From the NCBI GenBank assembly GCA_902363805.1, contig CABJBF010000004.1:62001-126000 (forward strand): a stretch of 64,000 bases of DNA, given 5' to 3'. The translations under genes and the position numbers were made by a program. Below the pieces are notes generated by a model. That model saw nothing but the letters and a program-made list of their open reading frames with translations. It was not told where the DNA came from and made no database searches. Position 1 is the first letter of the stretch. Every line of letters begins with the position of its first letter. Positions 57,121 through 64,000 of this stretch are shown piece by piece. This DNA is from Eubacteriaceae bacterium. GTDB lineage: Bacteria > Bacillota > Clostridia > Lachnospirales > Lachnospiraceae.

Positions 57121-59703
57121 TTATTCTTTAGCACCATTAGAACCGGAAGAGCCATCATTTGAGCTACCTGAACCGTCTTTAGCATCATCAGAACCTGACG
57201 AATCAGAAGAACCACTTGAAACTGAAGTCTTTCTGTCAGCAGCATTGTCAGCAGCATTTGCCGAGCCAACTGTTACAGTCCCTGAGGTTGTTGCTTCTGT
57301 AGATGATTCGTTAGTAGTCTTTTTAGGAGTACCATAATGATAACTACATTTATTTGTTGGTGCAGTATCTTTTGAAAAATACTCTGTATAAGTATGAGGA
57401 CATACGCCTTCGATTGCTAATGCACCTGATGATGAACAAAGAGTAACTTCTTCAACATCATCACTCATTTCAAAATCCTTAATTTTATAGCCCTTAACCT
57501 GATCAATTTGGCTCATAATTTTTGACCATAATCTTTCATGATATGCTTGATCGGAACCAAGCTCCTTGTTTTCATCATATCCTGTCCAAATTGATGCAGT
57601 AAGATATGGTGTATATCCGCAGAACCATAAGTCGTAAGCACTTGAAGTTGTACCTGTTTTACCTGAAACAGGCATTCCGTCTGTAAGCGCACATGCTTTA
57701 CCTGTACCTTCAGTAATAACACTTGTCATTCCCTGAGTTAAAAGTGAAGCAGTAGATGACTTAAGAACTGTATGTGTAGTAGGAGTAGTATTGTCTAATA
57801 ATATTCTTCCGTTACTATCAACTACTTTTGAATAAAATACAGGTCTTGTATAAGTTCCCTGATTTGCGATTGTTGCATATGCAGCAGTTATTTCCAAATT
57901 AGTAATACCATCAGTAATACCACCAAGTGCTAAAGGCTGTTGAATATCAGAAACAACTGAACCGTCTTTTTCAGTTCTGTTTTGAACTAATGTTGTAAAA
58001 CCAAAATTTAATAAATAATCAAAGCCAAGTTGCGGTGTAATTTCTGTAAGTGTTTTTACGGCACATACATTCATGGAATCAGCTATAGCCTTTCTGACTG
58101 TAACAGTACCACGGTAACCGCTATACCAGTTTTTAACAGGACGTCCATTAGAATAATTAAAAGGTTCATCCTTTATTTTAGTAGTTAAAGTATATCCCAT
58201 TGTATCAATTGCCGGTGCATAGGTTGATAAAACTTTAAATGTTGAACCCGGCTGTCTTGTTGATTGAGTAGCACGGTCAAGACCTAAACTAACCTTCTTA
58301 GAACCTCTTCCACCAACAATAGCTTTAACGTATCCTGTATATTGGTCCATAACTGTGAATGAAGCCTGAGGTTGAGGAGTGTAATATAAAGTTTCATATT
58401 CAACATCATCATCAGCTAATCCATCAGGATATAAATATTTTTTATATTGTTTTACACATTCTTTTGCAGCTTCTTTTGTTGAAAAAATTAATTTAAAAGA
58501 AGATTCGTTCAAAAGAACTTTGTGATAATAATTGATGTAACTTTCTGAATAGTTTTCAGTTGTTCCATCAGCGTGCTGAATTGTCCATGCCCAGTTAATG
58601 GAATAAGAAACTGTATTGGGATAGTTTTCAGCGTTTGATAATTCTTTATTGCAAATTTTTTGGATTTTTGAATCCTGAGTAGTGTAAATTTTTAAACCAC
58701 CACTATATACGGCGTTATAAGCCTGAGTATAAGTATAACCTTTTTGTTCCTGTAAATCGCTCATAACCTGAGAAACCACTTCATCAACAAAGTAAGAGTA
58801 AACATTGTTGCTCTGAGTAATCTGATTATCTACAGACTGAATACGACTGTATACATCATCTTTCATAGCCTCATTATATTCATCTTTAGTTATATGACTG
58901 GCATCTAGCATATTTTTTAGAATTTTCTTCCTACGTTTAGCGTTAGCCTTCGGGTGATATATAGGGTTGTAAGCAGCCGGATTCTGTGTGATTCCGGCAA
59001 TTACGGCACATTCTGATAAAGTTAAATCACTGACATCTTTATCAAAATATCTATGGGAAGCAGCCTGAACTCCTAATGTATTAGAACCAAGATTGATTGT
59101 ATTCAAATATGTTTCAAGGATAGTTTCTTTTTTAGTAACTTTTTCAAGTTGAATTGCAAGATACTGTTCCTGAAGTTTACGTTTGACCTGATCACCTAAA
59201 GTTTCCTCTGAAGTCCAATCAGTAAAAACATTATTCTTTAAAACCTGTTGTGTAATAGTGCTTGCACCTTCGGAAGGGTTTAAAGTTGTAATTGCTACAA
59301 CAACAGCTCGTCCGATACCCTGAATATCAATACCGTTATGTTCATAAAAACGGGCATCCTCAGTATCGATAAAAGCCCATTTTAAATTATCAGGTACCTG
59401 ATCAATTGAAACCTTTATTCTGTTAGAACCGGAAGTGACAAGTTTTGCAATTTCCTTTTCTTTATTATTATAAACAGTTGTTGAATAAGAAGAAGGTACA
59501 ATTGATACATCTTGAATATCAGGTGCAGCATCAATAATTCCACGAACAATACCAAAAACAAGGGCACATCCCGTTATACATATTAAAAGCAAAATGTATA
59601 ATAAAATCTTGAAAAATACCACTAAACTCTTTTTTGAAAGACGTTGACCGGTTGAAACAAGATTCTTTTGTTTAGATATTGTTTCTCTATAACCATAGTT
59701 CAT
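57121..59703 (-). CDS. Class A penicillin-binding protein (PBP1A type)
   Basis: An 860-residue bifunctional peptidoglycan synthase. A cytoplasmic N-terminus and one membrane helix (about 30-52) precede a GT51 glycosyltransferase domain (about 90-270) with DTEDARFYEHNGID and GASTITQQVLKN. The transpeptidase domain (about 440-770) has Ser487-x2-Lys490 in GSTFKV, SMN and SGKTGTTS. The C-terminal ~50 residues are Ser/Gly/Asp-rich and disordered. AGGAGG precedes the start. Confidence 0.95.
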   Translation of the reverse strand: MNYGYRETISKQKNLVSTGQRLSKKSLVVFFKILLYILLLICITGCALVFGIVRGIIDAAPDIQDVSIVPSSYSTTVYNNKEKEIAKLVTSGSNRIKVSIDQVPDNLKWAFIDTEDARFYEHNGIDIQGIGRAVVVAITTLNPSEGASTITQQVLKNNVFTDWTSEETLGDQVKRKLQEQYLAIQLEKVTKKETILETYLNTINLGSNTLGVQAASHRYFDKDVSDLTLSECAVIAGITQNPAAYNPIYHPKANAKRRKKILKNMLDASHITKDEYNEAMKDDVYSRIQSVDNQITQSNNVYSYFVDEVVSQVMSDLQEQKGYTYTQAYNAVYSGGLKIYTTQDSKIQKICNKELSNAENYPNTVSYSINWAWTIQHADGTTENYSESYINYYHKVLLNESSFKLIFSTKEAAKECVKQYKKYLYPDGLADDDVEYETLYYTPQPQASFTVMDQYTGYVKAIVGGRGSKKVSLGLDRATQSTRQPGSTFKVLSTYAPAIDTMGYTLTTKIKDEPFNYSNGRPVKNWYSGYRGTVTVRKAIADSMNVCAVKTLTEITPQLGFDYLLNFGFTTLVQNRTEKDGSVVSDIQQPLALGGITDGITNLEITAAYATIANQGTYTRPVFYSKVVDSNGRILLDNTTPTTHTVLKSSTASLLTQGMTSVITEGTGKACALTDGMPVSGKTGTTSSAYDLWFCGYTPYLTASIWTGYDENKELGSDQAYHERLWSKIMSQIDQVKGYKIKDFEMSDDVEEVTLCSSSGALAIEGVCPHTYTEYFSKDTAPTNKCSYHYGTPKKTTNESSTEATTSGTVTVGSANAADNAADRKTSVSSGSSDSSGSDDAKDGSGSSNDGSSGSNGAKE

Positions 59704-59848
59704 AAATAATCCTCCTATCCGCTACATTATAGCAAAAGTATATATTTTTATAAAGTAAAAAAGAAAAATATAAGACAAAATTCATAAATTTATCGAGAAC
59801 AATGTTGAAATATAAAATATTACCTATTAAAATATACCTAAATAATTT

Positions 59849-60061
59849 AGAAAAACACCAAATCCTTTTTGAGACGGATGGCATATTTAATTAAAAAACG
59901 CTCGCGCTGCTTGACACTCGTAGCGGTTCTAAACCTCCATCTCATATTTTCCTTAGGACTTATGTTCCTAAGAAAAATATAGCTGTCGCTTTGAACCGAC
60001 GGCGTCAAATGCATTTTAATTAAATATGCCATCCGTCTCAACTTAGATTTAGTGTATTTCT
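59849..60061. repeat. 213-bp inverted-repeat element (MITE-like)
   Basis: Perfect 28-bp inverted repeats (59869-59896 and 60014-60041, inner sequence GGCATATTTAATTAAAA) extend outward by about 20 further bases with six mismatches. Inside, TTGAC/GTCAA, CGGTTC/GAACCG and an apical 15-bp hairpin around CTTAGGA/TCCTAAG can stack, so the whole element folds into one rod. No target duplication and no transposase are visible. The 23-base gap to the yigZ-type gene holds its ribosome binding site. A similar translated sequence seems familiar from other Lachnospiraceae, but this was not checked. Confidence 0.75.
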
Positions 60062-60084
60062 AAAAAGTTTATGGGAGCATTTTA

Positions 60085-60711
60085 ATGAGTGAATATAAAA
60101 TAGTTGCAAAACCGGGAGTTGGTGAGTTCGTGGATAAAAAATCCAGGTTTATTGCGCATGTATATGCAATAGATTCGGAAGAGCAGGCTCAAGGATATAT
60201 AGAAGAATTAAAGAAAAAATATTGGGACGCAAGACATAACTGCTATGGATACGTACTAGGTAAAAATAATGAAACGCAGAGATTCTCAGATGATGGAGAA
60301 CCAAGTGGAACGGCAGGAAAACCAATATTAGAAGTTATAAAAGGAAATGATATCCATAATATTTTAATTGTTGTGACAAGATATTTTGGAGGAACTCTGC
60401 TTGGAACGGGTGGTTTAATAAGAGCTTATACAAAATCTTCTCAGGATGGAATTGAAAATGCTTCTATTGTATGCAAAATTCAGGGAATAAGAACAAAAAT
60501 AGAAACTGATTACAATGGCATTGGAAAGATTCAATATATTGCTGCAAGCATGGGAATAAAAAACATAGATACAATTTACACTGAAAAAGTCATAATTGAT
60601 ATCACGGTTAAGAAGGAAGATTATGACGGATTTGAAAAGAAAGTTGTAGAAGCGACAAATGGAAAAGCAGTATTTGGAGAAAGAGAAGAAGCAGAATTTG
60701 TTGTGGAATAA
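60085..60711 (+). CDS. YigZ/IMPACT-family protein (UPF0029)
   Basis: A 208-residue protein of the YigZ/IMPACT family. The N-terminal domain (about 1-120) shows KKSRFIAHVYAI, DARHNCYGYV, FSDDGEPSGTAGKPIL and RYFGGTLLGTGGL, and the C-terminal domain (about 135-205) is ferredoxin-like (DUF1949). IMPACT relatives affect the translational stress response in eukaryotes, while the bacterial role is unclear. GGGAGC precedes the start. The gene ends 118 bases before bipA. Confidence 0.9.
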   Translation: MSEYKIVAKPGVGEFVDKKSRFIAHVYAIDSEEQAQGYIEELKKKYWDARHNCYGYVLGKNNETQRFSDDGEPSGTAGKPILEVIKGNDIHNILIVVTRYFGGTLLGTGGLIRAYTKSSQDGIENASIVCKIQGIRTKIETDYNGIGKIQYIAASMGIKNIDTIYTEKVIIDITVKKEDYDGFEKKVVEATNGKAVFGEREEAEFVVE

Positions 60712-60829
60712 TAGTAGGCAGAATAATAATAGGCAGATGTAAAAATTATTGAAAACGATGTTTCTATGTGGTAAAATGAACATTTGTGATACAATAAACA
60801 AAGATTTATTTAAGTAGGAAAGAGAAAAA

Positions 60830-62653
60830 ATGATTAGAGAAGATGTAAGAAACATAGCTATTATAGCTCACGTTGACCACGGTAAAACAACTTTAGTAGA
60901 TGAATTATTAAAGCAGAGTGGTGTTTTTAGAGAAAATCAGGAAGTTGCAGAAAGAGTAATGGACTCAAATGATATTGAAAGAGAAAGAGGTATTACAATT
61001 CTTTCAAAAAATACTGCTGTAACATATAAGGATACAAAAATTAATATTATTGATACACCTGGACATGCTGACTTTGGTGGAGAAGTAGAACGTGTACTTA
61101 AGATGGTAAACGGTGTTGTTCTTGTTGTAGATGCATTTGAAGGCGCAATGCCACAGACAAGATTTGTTCTTCAGAAAGCGTTAGAACTTCAGCTTCCTGT
61201 TATCGTATGTATAAATAAGATTGACAGACCAGAAGCAAGACCTTTAGAAGTAATAGATGAAGTATTAGAATTATTTATAGAATTAGATGCAAATGAAGAA
61301 CAGTTAGACTGCCCATTTGTATTTGCTTCAGCAAAACAGGGATTTGCAACATTAGATTTAGATAAGCAGACAACAGATATGAAAGACTTATTTGATACTA
61401 TCGTTGATTATATTCCTGCACCACAGGGCAATCCTGATGCAGATACACAGGTATTAATCAGCACAATTGATTACAATGAATATGTTGGTAGAATCGGTGT
61501 TGGTAAGATTGATAACGGTACTTTAAAGATTAATCAGGATGTAGCTTTAGTCAACCATCATGAACCGGACAAAATGGAAAAGGTTAAGATTACAAAGTTA
61601 TATGAATTTGACGGATTAAATAAAGTAGAAGTTAAGGAAGCAACAGTAGGTTCAATTGTTGCTATAGCTGGAATTACAGACCTTCATATCGGAGATACAC
61701 TTTGCTCATTGGATAATCCTGTAGCAATTCCTTTCCAGAAGATTTCAGAACCTACAATTTCTATGCATTTTATGGTAAATGATAGTCCACTTGCAGGTCA
61801 GGAAGGTAAATTTATTACTTCAAGACATTTAAGAGACAGATTGTTTAGAGAATTGAATACAGACGTAAGTTTAAGAGTGGAAGAAACAGAATCAACAGAC
61901 TCTTTCAAAGTATCAGGAAGAGGAGAACTTCATCTTTCAGTATTAATTGAAAATATGAGAAGAGAAGGATACGAATTTGCCGTAAGTAAAGCTGAAGTTA
62001 TTTATAAAGAAGATGAAAGAGGCAAGAAATTAGAGCCTATGGAAATCTGCTATATTGATGTGCCTGAAGAATTTGCAGGAACAATCATTCAGAGATTAAG
62101 TGACCGTAAAGGCGAACTTCAGGGGATGGCTCCAACAAATGGTGGCTATACAAGATTGGAATTTTCAATTCCTTCAAGAGGATTAATTGGTTACAGAGGT
62201 CAGTTTATGACTGATACAAAAGGTAACGGAATTATGAATACAGTATTTGACGGATATGGTCCATACAAGGGAGATGTTCAGTATAGAAAACAAGGCTCAT
62301 TAATTGCATTTGAAGCAGGTGAAGCTATTACTTATGGATTATTCAACGCTCAGGAAAGAGGAACATTATTTATCGGACCTGGTGAAAAAGTTTATGCAGG
62401 TATGATAGTTGGTCAAACAGGAAAAGCAGAAGATATCGAAGTTAACGTATGTAAGACAAAACATTTGTCAAATACAAGAACATCAAGTTCAGATGAAGCT
62501 TTAAGACTTGTACCAAAGAAAGTATTAAGCTTAGAGCAGTCACTTGAATATATTGATACTGATGAACTTTTAGAGATTACACCTGAAAGTCTTAGAATTA
62601 GAAAGAAAATTCTTGACCCAACAATGAGAAAGAGAGCTCAGAGAAACAAATAA
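60830..62653 (+). CDS. typA: Translational GTPase BipA/TypA
   Basis: A 607-residue ribosome-binding GTPase related to EF-G. G1 is AHVDHGKTT (Gly18-Lys19-Thr20), G2 ERERGITI, G3 [12 protein letters not shown] and G4 NKIDRPEA. Domains II, III, V and the BipA-specific C-terminal domain ([27 protein letters not shown] segment) follow. It supports ribosome assembly and growth under stress. GGAAAGAG precedes the start. It may be co-transcribed with the yigZ-type gene. Confidence 0.97.
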   Translation: MIREDVRNIAIIAHVDHGKTTLVDELLKQSGVFRENQEVAERVMDSNDIERERGITILSKNTAVTYKDTKINIIDTPGHADFGGEVERVLKMVNGVVLVVDAFEGAMPQTRFVLQKALELQLPVIVCINKIDRPEARPLEVIDEVLELFIELDANEEQLDCPFVFASAKQGFATLDLDKQTTDMKDLFDTIVDYIPAPQGNPDADTQVLISTIDYNEYVGRIGVGKIDNGTLKINQDVALVNHHEPDKMEKVKITKLYEFDGLNKVEVKEATVGSIVAIAGITDLHIGDTLCSLDNPVAIPFQKISEPTISMHFMVNDSPLAGQEGKFITSRHLRDRLFRELNTDVSLRVEETESTDSFKVSGRGELHLSVLIENMRREGYEFAVSKAEVIYKEDERGKKLEPMEICYIDVPEEFAGTIIQRLSDRKGELQGMAPTNGGYTRLEFSIPSRGLIGYRGQFMTDTKGNGIMNTVFDGYGPYKGDVQYRKQGSLIAFEAGEAITYGLFNAQERGTLFIGPGEKVYAGMIVGQTGKAEDIEVNVCKTKHLSNTRTSSSDEALRLVPKKVLSLEQSLEYIDTDELLEITPESLRIRKKILDPTMRKRAQRNK

Positions 62654-62679
62654 ATATAAGTTGTTTATAAATACTATAA

Positions 62680-62722
62680 AATGGTCATTCAATGTTAATT
62701 CATTGGTGGCCATTTTGTTATG
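62680..62722 (+). terminator. Terminator after typA
   Basis: AAAATGGTCA-TTCAATG pairs with CATTGGTGGCCATTTT, followed by TTTTGTTA. Its right arm overlaps the start of a longer inverted repeat. Confidence 0.6.
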
Positions 62723-62799
62723 CGCAATGAGCCAAATACTTTCAGCTTTTTGCTTGCAAAAAAAACTGAAAGTATTTGGCTCATTGCGCATAACAAAAT
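62712..62799. repeat. 34-bp perfect inverted repeat after typA
   Basis: The arms (62712-62745 and 62766-62799) begin ATTTTGTTATGCGCAATG and match exactly, with a 20-base A/T-rich loop containing TTGC. It could form a very stable hairpin. Rho-independent termination does not need such length, so a mobile or dispersed palindrome is likelier. The remaining intergenic sequence to the DUF5688 gene holds nothing else recognisable. Confidence 0.85.
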
Positions 62800-62939
62800 A
62801 TAGTTTAGAACTAATAAATAAAAAAATAATATAAAAATAAAAAAAGTAGTTGCTTTTTATATAAATGTATAATAAAATTTACTTGGCTATAAATGATTTG
62901 TAACATTACACTATATTAAGTGTAAAGGGGTACAAACCA

Positions 62940-63962
62940 ATGAATTATGAGAATTTTGTTAAGAAAATTCACGGGGAATTTGAAATGCTAGCTGAAAGAA
63001 AAGGTCTTTCAGGAAGAGTTGTTATTAGAGATGTAGTGAAGAATAACAATGTACATCTAAAATCAATCAGTGTCGTTAATGATGAGAATCAGGCGACGCC
63101 AACAATCTATTTAGAATCTTATTATGAAGAATTTTGTCAGGGTAAGGACATTTCAATGATAGCGAATGAGATATTTGAAATGTATGCGAAGAATTCTTAT
63201 GGTCTTAACTTCAAAATGGAAGATTTTTTGAACTATTCCTATGTAAAGAAGAAAATTGCATATAAGGTAATCAATTATGATATGAACAGAGAAATGTTAA
63301 AGACTGTTCCACATTTGCATATTTTAGATTTGGCAATTGTATTTAATATCGTGATAGAAGAAGACATGTACAATTCAGCTACAGCTTTGATTAAAAAGGA
63401 ACATTTAGATATGTGGAATGTTTCTAAGAGAGAAATAGAAGACGTTGCATTATCCAATACGCCAAAGCTTATGCCTCCCGTTATAATCAGAATGGAAGAT
63501 ATGCTGGCGGAAATGATTATTAATGATATTTCTATGAATTGGGATAATGAAGAAGATGAATCAGCTGATACAGGGCAGGAAAACTATATTAAAGAGGATT
63601 GTGTTTATGGAGAAAATTCCAAAGAAAAAATGCCAGAATATGTACGTGAAGAAATTGAAAAAATGAAATGCGACGACAAAATAGATATGTATGTTTTGAC
63701 AAATGAGAAACGTATCAATGGTGCAGGAACGATATTTTATGATGGACTGTTAAAGAAATTTGCGGATAAAATAGAGAAAGATTTAATAATAATTCCAAGT
63801 TCTATCCATGAAGTTATATTAATACCAAGTGATAATGGAATAACTGATGAGGAAGTGAATGAAATGATTGATGAGGTAAACGAAAACGAATTAGAAACAG
63901 TCGAAATTTTGTCAAATCATATGTATTTGTATCGTAGAAAAGAGGACCGAATATATATGTAA
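62940..63962 (+). CDS. DUF5688 family protein
   Basis: A 340-residue soluble protein without signal peptide or membrane helices. The first half (about 1-200) matches the DUF5688 pattern (YLESYYEEFCQGKDISMIANEI, LHILDLAIVFNIV), and the C-terminal part (about 245-340) is a separate alpha/beta domain with YVLTNEKRINGAGTIFYDG and IIPSSIHEVILIP. It is a domain found in many gut Firmicutes, often several copies per genome, with no known function. AAGGGG precedes the start. The window ends 38 bases after its stop. Confidence 0.8.
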   Translation: MNYENFVKKIHGEFEMLAERKGLSGRVVIRDVVKNNNVHLKSISVVNDENQATPTIYLESYYEEFCQGKDISMIANEIFEMYAKNSYGLNFKMEDFLNYSYVKKKIAYKVINYDMNREMLKTVPHLHILDLAIVFNIVIEEDMYNSATALIKKEHLDMWNVSKREIEDVALSNTPKLMPPVIIRMEDMLAEMIINDISMNWDNEEDESADTGQENYIKEDCVYGENSKEKMPEYVREEIEKMKCDDKIDMYVLTNEKRINGAGTIFYDGLLKKFADKIEKDLIIIPSSIHEVILIPSDNGITDEEVNEMIDEVNENELETVEILSNHMYLYRRKEDRIYM

Positions 63963-64000
63963 GCATAAAAGAAATTTAAAGAAAAAGTTTAGATGATATG

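Noticed and set aside
59847..60041. 64-codon minus-strand frame inside the 213-bp inverted-repeat element
   Set aside because: It runs through the arms and loop of a palindrome and has no proper ribosome binding site, so it is most likely an artefact of the repeat.
62570..62791. Minus-strand frame through the long inverted repeat after typA
   Set aside because: It overlaps the end of typA and the hairpin, with no ribosome binding site. Repeat-derived.

Overview
The window is one contiguous stretch of a low-GC Firmicutes chromosome, most likely from an anaerobic, spore-forming member of the Lachnospiraceae (Clostridia). The evidence is AT-rich coding sequence with AGGAGG-type ribosome binding sites, TTG and GTG starts, a spoIIA/sigF locus and five spoVA genes, a T-box and a TPP riboswitch, rubrerythrin, and several DUF families that I associate with Lachnospiraceae (DUF5717, DUF5716, DUF4250, DUF5688). 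The species cannot be named. I see no rRNA or tRNA genes, CRISPR array, intact insertion sequence or prophage. The DNA is mostly core chromosome, with a few decayed gene fragments and long inverted repeats.

Layout. 1-7.3 kb: the 3' end of hisC, a ferredoxin-like gene divergent from a Crp/Fnr regulator, a formate/nitrite-type channel, a Y-family polymerase with a YolD-like partner, lrgAB and a cytidylate-kinase-like gene. 7.5-11.3 kb: a TPP riboswitch with terminator, then thiM-thiE-thiD-thiC. 11.5-18.4 kb: a perfect CIRCE operator over the clpB promoter, clpB, then envelope and small membrane genes, DUF4250, an EEP-family hydrolase and an ArsC-like reductase. 18.7-20.1 kb: citrate synthase on the minus strand. 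20.6-27.5 kb: rarA, then a tight three-gene cluster of a giant DUF5717 protein, a degenerate Hsp70-like protein and a helical-repeat protein. 27.5-32.3 kb: T-box and valS, a 49-aa protein, and a zinc-ribbon/TPR membrane protein.

32.4-45.1 kb is a sporulation region. spoIIAA-spoIIAB-sigF is followed by spoVAA-AB-AC, as in Bacillus, but spoVAD-AE lies about 7.6 kb further on. Between them are DUF2752, rubrerythrin, an LTA-synthase-like sulfatase, a thioredoxin-reductase-like flavoprotein, a Cof-type phosphatase and a PutP-like symporter. 45.4-50.1 kb holds gdhA, an amidase, a small repeat-containing protein, and a GltS-type carrier next to a TAXI solute-binding lipoprotein, which together suggest a binding-protein-assisted secondary transporter. 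50.6-64 kb holds a CDF metal exporter, a DEAD-box helicase with a possible attenuated leader, a hybrid histidine kinase, a class A PBP, a YigZ-family protein, bipA/typA and a DUF5688 protein.

The most interesting items are the DUF5717/Hsp70-like/helical-repeat operon, the TAXI-GltS pair, a 213-bp inverted-repeat element near 60 kb, gene remnants after sigF and next to citrate synthase, and the small AIPEIH-repeat protein. Function calls come from motif recognition and memory of families. No database search was run.
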